A DNA stretch of 6,242 nt from DASVSL01 sp036388095 (GCA_036388095.1 DASVSL010000033.1:1-6242); one strand, 5' to 3'; positions 1 through 6,054 are shown, numbered from the stretch's first letter. A program made the numbers and translations. Notes: generated by a model from the letters alone, not told the origin.

Positions 1-1
1 C

Positions 2-589
2 CAGGGTGAGGTTCCACGCCGAGCCTTTATTGTTCGTGACGGCGTCATCCGCGCCTACACTATTACGAGCTCGGGTGAGGAGCGGGTCGTCGCCCTGTAC
101 GGGCGTGGTGACATTTTTCCGCTGACCTGGTTGCTCGGCGAGACAACGAACACCCTGTTTTATTACGACGCCGTCTCTGAAGCTCGCTTATTATCGGCTT
201 CAAAAGAGAATTTTTTGAATGCCACCACGAAAACAACCGAGGGGCTCACGCAGATGCTTCGGTTCGTCGGCAATCAGTACACTTCACTTTTGCTGCGGAT
301 CACCGGCCTGGAACAATCACGCGCGGTTGAGAAGATCGGCTTCACGCTGTACTACCTGCTATTTCGCTATGGCCACGAAACGACCCCAGGCGTCTATACC
401 GTCAATGTCAAGCTCAGTCAGCTGATGATTGCCAATCTCGTCGGACTGACCCGCGAAAGCAGTACCAAGAACCTGAAGATTCTTCGCGATAAAGGCATTA
501 TCGACTACCAAAGTAGCATTTATACGATCGACAAACTCAAGCTTGAACAGTTTTTGGGCGAAGATAGCTTCCGCGACATCGCGATCTAG
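2..589 (+). CDS. Crp/Fnr-family transcriptional regulator, N-terminus cut by window edge
   Basis: This is the C-terminal 195 residues of a Crp/Fnr-type regulator; the reading frame is open to the window edge, so the true start lies outside. Visible residues 8-75 form the end of the cyclic-nucleotide-binding-like beta barrel (FIVRDGVIRAY, then GEERVVALYGRGDIF). Residues 76-112 fit the long dimerisation helix, and 133-178 the winged helix-turn-helix. The recognition helix reads LTRESSTKNLKIL (149-161). Aligned with E. coli CRP (CSRETVGRILKML) it keeps the Arg and Glu that contact TGTGA, with Lys156 in place of Arg185. The Arg-Ser pair of the cAMP pocket is not recognisable, and there is no cysteine in the visible part, so neither cAMP nor Fnr-type iron-sulfur sensing is supported; the effector is unknown. 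The gene converges on the signalling operon and shares a hairpin terminator with it. Family assignment is secure; its targets are inferred. Confidence 0.9.
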   Translation, partial: QGEVPRRAFIVRDGVIRAYTITSSGEERVVALYGRGDIFPLTWLLGETTNTLFYYDAVSEARLLSASKENFLNATTKTTEGLTQMLRFVGNQYTSLLLRITGLEQSRAVEKIGFTLYYLLFRYGHETTPGVYTVNVKLSQLMIANLVGLTRESSTKNLKILRDKGIIDYQSSIYTIDKLKLEQFLGEDSFRDIAI

Positions 590-603
590 TCGGTGCGCCA
601 TGA

Positions 604-632
604 ACAAAGCCTAGCGCGGGGCTAGGCTTTGT
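604..632. terminator. Bidirectional hairpin between convergent genes
   Basis: The arms ACAAAGCCTAGC (604-615) and GCTAGGCTTTGT (621-632) form a perfect 12-bp stem with a 5-base loop. It lies 15 bases after the Crp/Fnr stop codon, and its right arm encodes the last codons and stop of the response regulator on the other strand. Neither side has a long U tract beyond the terminal TTTGT, so as an intrinsic terminator it is moderate. The position between convergent genes makes a shared terminator the most likely role. Confidence 0.7.
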
Positions 633-1005
633 CGGCGAGAGTATCTTCGACGATTCGAATCAATTCTTTTGGCGCCGCCCGTGCCTTGAGGACGTAGCGG
701 TGAGCGCCAAGGTCATAGGCTTTGTCGACTTCTTTTTGTGCGTCGTAGTTCGAAAAGACGATGACGGTCGTTTCGGGGTGGTCGACCGGCCGCCAGCGCT
801 CTAGAAACTCAATCCCATCCATGACCGGCATGCGCAGATCAAGAAACATAATTGTCGGATTGCCATGTTCCTCAAGGTAGTCTAGCGCTTCCTGGCCATT
901 ATGCGACGAGGCGACATTGTAGCCGCTACTGCTCAGGATAAGTTTATAGGCACCGTTTAAGTCGGCGTCATCTTCAACAATCAAAATAGAAGCGTGTGTG
1001 GTCAT
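622..1005 (-). CDS. Single-domain response regulator (CheY-like receiver)
   Basis: A stand-alone receiver domain of 127 residues with no output domain. The acidic pocket is Glu11-Asp12-Asp13 (ILIVEDDADL), the phosphoacceptor is Asp56 (MFLDLRMPVMDG), the switch residue is Ser85 (VIVFSNY) and the conserved lysine is Lys107 (YVLKARA). It should be phosphorylated by a histidine kinase, most simply the receiver-kinase encoded 71 bases upstream, and act by protein contact or as a phosphorelay intermediate. The ATG at 1005 is chosen because the receiver fold begins directly after it. The frame stays open to a GTG at 1059, but that would add 18 histidine-rich residues unlike the family and has no Shine-Dalgarno sequence. 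The chosen start also has only a poor site (GAAAGA about 14 bases upstream). It is the last gene of the operon, and its 3' end is part of the shared terminator hairpin. Confidence 0.88.
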   Translation of the reverse strand: MTTHASILIVEDDADLNGAYKLILSSSGYNVASSHNGQEALDYLEEHGNPTIMFLDLRMPVMDGIEFLERWRPVDHPETTVIVFSNYDAQKEVDKAYDLGAHRYVLKARAAPKELIRIVEDTLADKA

Positions 1006-1076
1006 ATGTGTGTGATGGTCTTTCGCGTTATCGTATCCATGGTAATGAACGGCGTGCACTGAACCGGTGACATTTG

Positions 1077-2204
1077 TTACACTTTAGCACCTTTTGGTAG
1101 CCGAATTATAAAAGTGGTTCCGCGCGGCGTGTTGGGTTGGTAGGTCACGTTGCCACCATGCAGATCGATGATTTTTCGCACCCAGTACAGTCCAAGCCCG
1201 GTCCCCCCTACCTTGGTACTGAGCCGGTTATCGATACGAGCAAACTTTTCAAAGACGCGTGCCTCAGCATCTGGCTCAATGCCAACCCCCTCGTCACTGA
1301 CATGAATTTCGGCCATGCCACCTCGCCCCGTTACGGACACTTCAACGCGGCTGCCCTCTTCGGAGTATTTACTGGCGTTATCGATCAAGTTTTCGATTAC
1401 CATGCGGACTGAATTCGCATCGAGCAGGACCGTCTGTTCACGACCCGGTGGGGTGTAGCTAATCGTTTGGCCACGGTCGCTCAGGATCGCATGGTGCTCG
1501 GCCACGATGTCGCCGACGAATTCACCGACATGAACCGGTTCTTTACGCAGTTTGACTTTGCCCGCATCGACCTGCGCCACCTTCAGCAGGTCGCTGACGA
1601 TTTTCAGCTGGCGTTCGTTGCTGTTATAGGCTTTTTTGAGGATTTCGCGCTGGGCCGGATCAAGCTCGCCGACGAAACCTTCGAGTAGCATCCCGACGTA
1701 CTGTTTCACACCGGTCGCGGGCGTACGTAGCTGGTGGCTGGCAATCGAGATAAATTCATCTTTGCTTCGGTTCAGTTCGACCAGATACTGCAATCGCTGC
1801 TCTTCGATTCGCTTGCGCTGGAGCGCATAGTACAGCGTTCGGCTCAGGAGGTTCGCATCGAAGGCTCCTTTGACTAAATAATCCGACGCGGCTAACTCAA
1901 GCGATTGCCACTCGACCGCTTCGCTGCCAACGCCCGTCAGCAAAATGAACGGTTCGGTTCGCTTTTCCGGTTGCGCAAACTTTAGGAGCTCGAGCCCAGT
2001 GTGCGCCCCGAGACGGTAGTCGATCAAATAAATATCATGCCTAGCCTGGCTAATCGCTTCTTTGGCATGCTCAAACGTATCAACCCATTCCAGGTGGAAG
2101 GGTGATTTGTCTACCTTATCGAGGGTGCGCTGCATGATGAGGTAATCATCTTCATCGTCCTCAACCAGTAGTACCCGTACGTCAGAGAGCGCTGCGAGGT
2201 CCAT
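1077..2204 (-). CDS. Hybrid histidine kinase with N-terminal receiver domain
   Basis: A soluble 375-residue protein. Residues 9-130 are a receiver: acidic pocket Glu15-Asp16-Asp17, phosphoacceptor Asp62 (YLIDYRLG), switch Thr90, Lys112. A short helical linker (about 130-146) leads to the HisKA dimerisation domain with the phosphorylatable His157 (SIASHQLRTPATG). The ATPase domain (about 255-372) has the N box (ENLIDNASKYS, Asn272 and Asn276), G1 box (DEGVGIE, 304-310), F box (FEKFAR) and G2 box (GGTGLGLYW, 333-341). No membrane segment or sensor domain is visible, so its input is probably phosphorylation of its own receiver by the upstream kinase, which would make it a relay. All catalytic motifs look intact. 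The ATG at 2204 lies inside the 3' end of the preceding regulator gene (23-base overlap, different frame), which suggests translational coupling. Pairing with particular partners is inferred from gene order. Confidence 0.93.
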   Translation of the reverse strand: MDLAALSDVRVLLVEDDEDDYLIMQRTLDKVDKSPFHLEWVDTFEHAKEAISQARHDIYLIDYRLGAHTGLELLKFAQPEKRTEPFILLTGVGSEAVEWQSLELAASDYLVKGAFDANLLSRTLYYALQRKRIEEQRLQYLVELNRSKDEFISIASHQLRTPATGVKQYVGMLLEGFVGELDPAQREILKKAYNSNERQLKIVSDLLKVAQVDAGKVKLRKEPVHVGEFVGDIVAEHHAILSDRGQTISYTPPGREQTVLLDANSVRMVIENLIDNASKYSEEGSRVEVSVTGRGGMAEIHVSDEGVGIEPDAEARVFEKFARIDNRLSTKVGGTGLGLYWVRKIIDLHGGNVTYQPNTPRGTTFIIRLPKGAKV

Positions 2205-2640
2205 CGTTCTTTGGTAACTCGACGATTTCGAACCAGTACTTACCGAGCGCCTGCATTACGTTGATCAAATTATCAAATGTGACCGGCTTGGTGATGAACG
2301 AATTCACCCCCAGCTGATAACTGCGGTAGATGTCTTCTTCGGCCTTGCTGGTCGTAAAGACGACGACCGGTATATCGCGTAAGTCGGGGTCGGATTTGAT
2401 TTCTTTGAGCGCTTCACGGCCATCTTTGCGCGGCATATTAAGATCAAGCAAAATCACCCCGGGACGCTCCGTTGACTGATTCGCATAGTCACCGCGAGCC
2501 CGCAGGTAATCAAGCAGTTCCTCGCCGTCACGAACCCGAAACAGCGTGTTGAGTAGACGGCTTTCTTGGAGGGCTTTTTTTGCGAGCAAGAAGTCATCGT
2601 CATCGTCGTCAGCCATTAAAATCATAATTGGTTCCTTCAT
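2182..2640 (-). CDS. Rcp1-like single-domain response regulator
   Basis: A 152-residue receiver of the Rcp1 type, a family often encoded beside phytochrome-like histidine kinases. Recognisable signatures are VRDGEELLDYLRARGDY (36-52), the phosphoacceptor Asp66 (ILLDLNMPRKDGREAL), switch Thr96 (VVVFTTSKAEEDIYRSY) and Lys118 (FITKPVTFDNL), followed by the family's extra C-terminal helix (YWFEIVELP). The acidic pocket sits in a run of six aspartates (11-16), longer than the usual two to four. There is no output domain. The start at 2640 is supported by AAGGA at 2650-2654, nine bases upstream. The ATG overlaps the TGA of the large kinase as ATGA, so the two are translationally coupled and this is the kinase's likely phosphorylation target. 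The downstream receiver-kinase begins within its last codons. Confidence 0.93.
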   Translation of the reverse strand: MKEPIMILMADDDDDDFLLAKKALQESRLLNTLFRVRDGEELLDYLRARGDYANQSTERPGVILLDLNMPRKDGREALKEIKSDPDLRDIPVVVFTTSKAEEDIYRSYQLGVNSFITKPVTFDNLINVMQALGKYWFEIVELPKNDGPRSAL

Positions 2641-5267
2641 GCGGTTACGTCCTTCTTCGCTTCACGCGGTAAACGTACGACAAACGTCGCACCATGATTA
2701 ATCTTACTATGGGCGGTGATGCTGCCGCCGTAACGCTCGACGATTTTACGACAAACGGCCAGGCCAATGCCCGTTCCCTCGAAACTATCGCGGCCGTGCA
2801 GGCGCTGAAAGACGGCGAAAATCTTATCGAGATACTTCTCGTCGAAGCCGATTCCATTATCGACGAAGTGCAGCTCAAACCACCTTGGATCATCAAGGTT
2901 CGCCGTGACAGTTACAACCGGCATGATACCGTCGCGGTGAAACTTGAGCCCGTTGCCAATCAGGTTTTGCAACAGCTGACGCATATGGGTCGGGTCCCCC
3001 TGGACAATCGGGAGGGGGCTTACTTTTACTTGACCACCGGTCTGCGCGATCCTCGTCTCTAGATCAGCCACGACGTCGGCGGCTATGACATTTAGATCAA
3101 CCGGCTGCAGCGGACTACTGCGCGTGCTGACGCGCGAAAATGCCAAAAGGTCTTCGATCAGTGTGCTCATTCGCATGGCAGCCGCGTGCATACGGGCAAC
3201 GTAGTCAGACCCATCGCCCAGTTTGTCAGCGTATTCGCTCGTCAATAGATTAGAGAAGGCCTGGATTTTACGTAGTGGCTCTTGTAGATCATGGCTCGCG
3301 ACGTAGGCGAAGTCTTCGAGCTCGGAATTACTGCGTGATAATTCTTCGCCGTAGGCTTGCAGCTCTGCTTCAATAGCATGGCGTTTGGTGATTTCTTTTC
3401 GCAGGCCTTCGTTGGTGAGCTGTAATTGTTTGGTCCGCTCGTTGACGCGGCTCTCCAGCTTTTGCTTCTCGAGTAACAGCTGTTTCTCTAATGCGCGACG
3501 ATTCTTCAAATCTAGCTGTGAGTCAGCGTATAATTTCGCATTCGTCATCGCAAGTGATATGCGGGCCCCAAGCTCTTCGGCCATATGAAGATCGACCTCG
3601 GTGTAATACCGGCCCGAGTCGGATGAGATGAAGGTGATTCCGCCGACGATCTTGCCACTGATGTTCAGGGGCGTAATGATGATTGAATGCAGATCTAAAC
3701 TCTGCATGAACGCCAGCTTATCTTTGTCGGTGATATATTCCGTTAACATCTCGTTTGAAATGTAGGGGTAAAACTCGGGCTTGCCAGTCCGGATGACATT
3801 CGGTATGCCGGTCGGGTCGTCGATTTTGATAGGGTTCTGGGCCCGATATTCGATGGCTTGAGATATTTTTTTAGGGTCGACATGGGCCAGGCTGATTTGC
3901 TGAAAGCCATTGTCTTCGTCATAGATGTCGACCGTGCACCAGTCAGCAATGTCAGGTACACCTAGCTCAGCCACTTTTTTGAGTGTTTTTTTATAATCAA
4001 GCGATTCGGACAATTGCTTGCTGGCGGCTGCCAAAAAGCTCTGTAGCTGCGTGGCTCGTTTTTGTTCGTCAATATCCGTGCAGGTACCGTACCATTTGGT
4101 TATCCTGCCTGATGCATCGCGAAACGGCAGCGCACGGCCGATCACCCAGCGGTACGATTTGCTTTCGTTATGATAAAGTCGGTATTCAATCTCATATGGT
4201 TCGCCAGTCTTTAACGAACGCTGCCACATACGTCGCATACGCTCCATGTCTTCGGCGTGAAGCAAGCCGTCCCGGTTGAGGCTTGATGGATCAGCCGCGC
4301 TGGTTCCGGTAAAGTCGTACCACTGCTGGTTGAAGTACTCGATCGTTCCATCCGGTCGCGCGACCCAGACGAGTTGCGGCATAGCATCAGCCATGAAGTG
4401 AATACTATTTTCACTTTCGGCTAAGGCGCGTTCAGTTCGTTTACGGTCGGTGATGTCGATAACAACGCCGGAAAAGGTGTGGGCATCTCCTTTTACATCG
4501 ACCTGGACGGCTCCACGGGCAATAACCGTGCGTACATCGTCTTTACCCGCCAACGTACGATACTCAACCTCATATGATTGCCGATGTTCAATTGCGATAC
4601 CGATCTCTGCCTCTACTCTGCTGCGGTCATCTGGATGAATCGATTTGATGAGTTTAGACAGCGGTACCGGTCTGTCGATATCTGTTTTTGCAAGCCCGAA
4701 AAGAAACGCGACATTAGCATCAACCACCGCCGTCCCGCTATCGATAGCAAGCACCCATGTGCCGATTTGATTATTACCAAGCACCTGTGAGAGTTGATTC
4801 TCGGTGTAATGTAGCTTGCGACGAATCAAAAATTGCTCGGTGACGTCCTTGGTTTCCTGCCCCACCGCGATCAGTTGCTTAGCTTCATCGAAGACTGGAT
4901 AATGAATCAGATCCCAGTATTTGGTCACTAAGTTTCCTTTGGGGTCACGCAGGTCATACGCGATATTAGTGAGCCTATCGGGCTTACTCGTCTGGATGAC
5001 TTTTCGCATCGACTCAGCGACATGGTTGATACCGGTTTTGGCGTATTCCTCAGAGGTGTCAGGGAAGACATCGAAAAGGCCTCGACCAATTGTTTGATTG
5101 GACGAGACCATAGCGACCGAAGCGTGAGCGGCATTTTCAGCAATAATAGTGAACCGTGGGTCGTCCGCGGCGACAATAATATACGGTGAATTCAACGACT
5201 GGAACACTTTTCCGGCGTCTATCACTGCCGCTACCGCGTTCGTTTCCGCCCCAAGCGCACGTTTCAT
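2637..5267 (-). CDS. Multi-PAS/GAF sensor histidine kinase, phytochrome-like kinase core
   Basis: A large soluble sensor kinase of 876 residues from the ATG at 5267 (numbering below counts from the possible TTG at 5288, seven residues earlier). In order: PAS-like domain (about 24-155); second PAS (about 160-285, ending in GVVIDITDRKRTE); third PAS of the PAS_3/PAC type (about 290-412, WYGTCTDIDEQKRA); GAF domain (about 415-588); coiled coil (590-655, rich in K, E and L); HisKA with phosphorylatable His666 (YVASHDLQEPLRKIQAF); and ATPase domain with N box (QNLIGNGLKF, 774-783), G1 box (DNGIGFD, 810-816) and G2 box (GTGIGLAV, 838-845). The HDLQEP type of H box is the one found in phytochrome-like kinases, but no PHY domain is seen and the GAF matches non-phytochrome types (DWCTVDIYDED), so light sensing is not implied. 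No signal peptide or membrane segment is present. It is the first gene of the operon. The ligand is unknown. Confidence 0.93.
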   Translation of the reverse strand: MKRALGAETNAVAAVIDAGKVFQSLNSPYIIVAADDPRFTIIAENAAHASVAMVSSNQTIGRGLFDVFPDTSEEYAKTGINHVAESMRKVIQTSKPDRLTNIAYDLRDPKGNLVTKYWDLIHYPVFDEAKQLIAVGQETKDVTEQFLIRRKLHYTENQLSQVLGNNQIGTWVLAIDSGTAVVDANVAFLFGLAKTDIDRPVPLSKLIKSIHPDDRSRVEAEIGIAIEHRQSYEVEYRTLAGKDDVRTVIARGAVQVDVKGDAHTFSGVVIDITDRKRTERALAESENSIHFMADAMPQLVWVARPDGTIEYFNQQWYDFTGTSAADPSSLNRDGLLHAEDMERMRRMWQRSLKTGEPYEIEYRLYHNESKSYRWVIGRALPFRDASGRITKWYGTCTDIDEQKRATQLQSFLAAASKQLSESLDYKKTLKKVAELGVPDIADWCTVDIYDEDNGFQQISLAHVDPKKISQAIEYRAQNPIKIDDPTGIPNVIRTGKPEFYPYISNEMLTEYITDKDKLAFMQSLDLHSIIITPLNISGKIVGGITFISSDSGRYYTEVDLHMAEELGARISLAMTNAKLYADSQLDLKNRRALEKQLLLEKQKLESRVNERTKQLQLTNEGLRKEITKRHAIEAELQAYGEELSRSNSELEDFAYVASHDLQEPLRKIQAFSNLLTSEYADKLGDGSDYVARMHAAAMRMSTLIEDLLAFSRVSTRSSPLQPVDLNVIAADVVADLETRIAQTGGQVKVSPLPIVQGDPTHMRQLLQNLIGNGLKFHRDGIMPVVTVTANLDDPRWFELHFVDNGIGFDEKYLDKIFAVFQRLHGRDSFEGTGIGLAVCRKIVERYGGSITAHSKINHGATFVVRLPREAKKDVTA

Positions 5268-5279
5268 TTCTGTGTATGT

Positions 5280-5285
5280 CCCTCT
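5280..5285 (-). promoter_or_regulatory. Weak Shine-Dalgarno deciding the large kinase start
   Basis: On the minus strand AGAGGG lies 12 bases before the ATG at 5267, a slightly long spacing. The alternative TTG at 5288 would have only AGAAG directly against it, and this AGAGGG would then be inside the coding region. This favours the ATG, but does not prove it. Confidence 0.45.
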
Positions 5286-5303
5286 CAAACTTCTACCGGG
5301 CTA

Positions 5304-5326
5304 AAGGGGACCATATCAGTCCCCTT
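5304..5326 (-). terminator. Hairpin between the small membrane protein gene and the kinase operon
   Basis: AAGGGGAC (5304-5311) and GTCCCCTT (5319-5326) form a perfect 8-bp stem with a 7-base loop. In minus-strand transcripts it follows the GlsB/YeaQ-like stop codon by 43 bases and precedes the kinase start by 36 bases. The run after the stem is only TTTAG, so termination would be partial. It may attenuate read-through into the kinase operon, or be a 5'-leader hairpin of that operon. I cannot separate these from sequence alone. Confidence 0.4.
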
Positions 5327-5341
5327 GCCGTGCTTATGTAC

Positions 5342-5420
5342 GATCGCCTGCGTGGTCGCAAGCAGCAAACTAGGCGCTGCGTCGACTACGACCGGTGATC
5401 GCCTTGACGATCGCAAGCAG
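5342..5420. repeat. Short direct repeat at the 3' end of the GlsB/YeaQ-like gene
   Basis: The pattern GATCGCCT-N6-TCGCAAGCAG occurs at 5342-5365 and again at 5397-5420, 55 bases apart, with 19 of 24 positions identical. The right copy encodes LLAIVKAI in the last membrane segment of the GlsB/YeaQ-like protein. The left copy begins in the gene's final codon region just outside the stop and reads LLATTQAI in another frame. It looks like a remnant of a local duplication. Confidence 0.5.
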
Positions 5421-5636
5421 GATGACTGCCCCAAGCACCGCGGTGATCAGTCCACCGATGCTCAGACCGCTTGTGTCGGTTCCGAGCAACATTCGGGTGA
5501 CAAAGCCTCCGATAAATGCACCGATGATACCAACAATGATGTTCATCATGGCGCCCATTTGTGCGTCAGTACCCATGATTTTGCTTGCGATCCAACCAGC
5601 CAATGCTCCTAAAAGTATCCAAAGTAGAAATTCCAT
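5370..5636 (-). CDS. GlsB/YeaQ/YmgE-family small membrane protein
   Basis: An 88-residue, very hydrophobic, glycine-rich protein with three predicted membrane segments (about 2-20, 31-51 and 57-81) and a basic tail (TGRSRRSA). The order FLLWILLGALAGWIASKIMG, then the MNIIVGIIGAFIGGF segment and the GLITAVLGAVILL segment, is characteristic of the GlsB/YeaQ/YmgE (transglycosylase-associated) family, whose usual length is 80-90 residues. Members sit in the cytoplasmic membrane and are often linked to stress responses; the biochemical activity is not known. The ATG is supported by a strong AAGGAG at 5644-5649, seven bases upstream. Upstream there is a CRP-like palindrome and a candidate -10, placing the gene in a divergent pair with the small ORF at 5840. 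The kinase operon follows 102 bases downstream on the same strand, so read-through is possible. Confidence 0.92.
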   Translation of the reverse strand: MEFLLWILLGALAGWIASKIMGTDAQMGAMMNIIVGIIGAFIGGFVTRMLLGTDTSGLSIGGLITAVLGAVILLAIVKAITGRSRRSA

Positions 5637-5671
5637 AGTCTTGCTCCTTCGTTGTTGTAACTTATGGGCTT

Positions 5672-5677
5672 ACAATA
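5672..5677 (-). promoter_or_regulatory. Candidate -10 element for the GlsB/YeaQ-like gene
   Basis: On the minus strand the hexamer is TATTGT, four of six matches to TATAAT. No good -35 is seen at the normal spacing; instead the CRP-like palindrome at 5700-5715 is centred 30.5 bases upstream of its first base, close to the class II activator distance (29.5). Transcription would start near 5665, giving a leader of about 29 bases that carries the AAGGAG. This is inference from geometry. Confidence 0.4.
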
Positions 5678-5699
5678 CGTCATTGCCGGCAAGACAAGC

Positions 5700-5715
5700 T
5701 GTGAAAATAGTTACA
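5700..5715 (-). promoter_or_regulatory. CRP-like operator upstream of the GlsB/YeaQ-like gene
   Basis: The plus strand reads TGTGA-AAATAG-TTACA, nine of ten matches to the E. coli CRP half-sites TGTGA-N6-TCACA, with AT-rich flanks. If the predicted start near 5665-5666 is right, the site is centred around -41.5 to -42.5, the class II position overlapping a missing -35. The window's own Crp/Fnr protein has a compatible recognition helix. Confidence 0.5.
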
Positions 5716-5790
5716 ATTTATCGTGCGATTCCGTGTCCGGGCGTCGGCCAGCTGCTCAAAGTATTTTAGTTGATTTTTTCATACTGCTTA

Positions 5791-5806
5791 TGTGAGATAT
5801 ATCACG
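5791..5806 (+). promoter_or_regulatory. CRP-like operator upstream of the 42-codon ORF
   Basis: TGTGA-GATATA-TCACG matches nine of ten positions of the CRP half-sites TGTGA-N6-TCACA. Its centre at 5798.5 is 29.5 bases before the first base of the candidate -10 at 5828 and exactly 41.5 before the A of the ATG at 5840, the textbook class II activator position if transcription begins there. A Crp/Fnr-type activator is the expected ligand. Confidence 0.6.
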
Positions 5807-5827
5807 GCTGTTTCTACCGTCGTGCCG

Positions 5828-5833
5828 TGTAAT
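5828..5833 (+). promoter_or_regulatory. Candidate -10 element of a leaderless promoter
   Basis: TGTAAT has five of six matches to TATAAT. The region 17-18 bases upstream (CGGCTG or ACGGCT) is not a -35, as expected when an activator bound at -41.5 substitutes for it. Counting -12 to -7 puts +1 on the A of the ATG at 5840, so the message would have no leader. Confidence 0.5.
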
Positions 5834-5839
5834 AAGGGC

Positions 5840-5968
5840 ATGCAAATCACACGGCAATCGTATACCACTCACGAGCGCGACGCCGAGATCGAGCTCGACC
5901 AGTTTCTTGCGCAAATCAACCGCCCAACTTCGAATGTCCTCGCTGAGCTACGCGAGATGGCACTGTAG
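5840..5968 (+). CDS. Small ORF, 42 aa, unknown function, probably leaderless
   Basis: The ORF starts MQITRQSYTTHERDAEIELD and continues through QFLAQINRPTSNVLAELREM to end in AL. I do not recognise a family. It is soluble, charged, probably mostly helical in the middle (residues 11-27) and at the C-terminus (32-42) around an NRPTSN break, with no membrane segment and no cysteine. Support for reality comes from context: a CRP-like operator and -10 in register just upstream, a strong intrinsic terminator 20 bases after the stop, and nothing else in this interval that the promoter and terminator could serve. No usable Shine-Dalgarno is present, since AAGGG sits only one base from the ATG, which agrees with a leaderless message. 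A GTG six codons upstream is a less likely start. The transcript could instead be a small RNA of about 180 bases. Confidence 0.6.
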   Translation: MQITRQSYTTHERDAEIELDQFLAQINRPTSNVLAELREMAL

Positions 5969-5987
5969 CATTTTGCGCTTATACAAA

Positions 5988-6023
5988 AAAACGGCCCGAC
6001 TGCGAGTGGGCCGTTTTCTTTTT
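5988..6023. terminator. Strong bidirectional intrinsic terminator
   Basis: AAAACGGCCC (5988-5997) pairs perfectly with GGGCCGTTTT (6008-6017), with extra ACT/AGT pairing inside the loop, and is followed by CTTTTT on the plus strand. On the minus strand the stem is followed by TTTTTTTG, so it can also stop transcripts coming from the right. It ends the 42-codon ORF transcript. Confidence 0.9.
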
Positions 6024-6054
6024 GCTACAGATGGGACGCTCGCCAAATGGTCCA

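Noticed and set aside
1006..1059. GTG start at 1059 giving the last response regulator 18 more residues
   Set aside because: The extension is histidine-rich, outside the receiver fold and has no Shine-Dalgarno sequence; ATG at 1005 starts right at the domain.
2694..3062. 122-codon plus-strand ORF opposite the kinase ATPase domain
   Set aside because: It is antisense to clearly conserved kinase motifs and its composition is explained by them.
3500..3960. Bilin-binding phytochrome GAF domain in the large kinase
   Set aside because: The kinase core resembles phytochromes, but no PHY domain is seen and the GAF cysteine lies in a DWC motif of non-phytochrome GAF domains.
5268..5288. TTG start at 5288 for the large kinase
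   Set aside because: Rare start codon with a poorly spaced upstream purine run; the ATG seven codons later has AGAGGG upstream.
5335..5361. Possible minus-strand promoter TTGCGA-N15-TACATA for the kinase operon
   Set aside because: The spacing is short and the -10 matches poorly; I cannot place the operon promoter with confidence.
5395..5769. 124-codon plus-strand ORF across the YeaQ-like gene and intergenic region
   Set aside because: Most of it is the complement of a recognised membrane-protein gene; the rest runs through the promoter region with no ribosome site.
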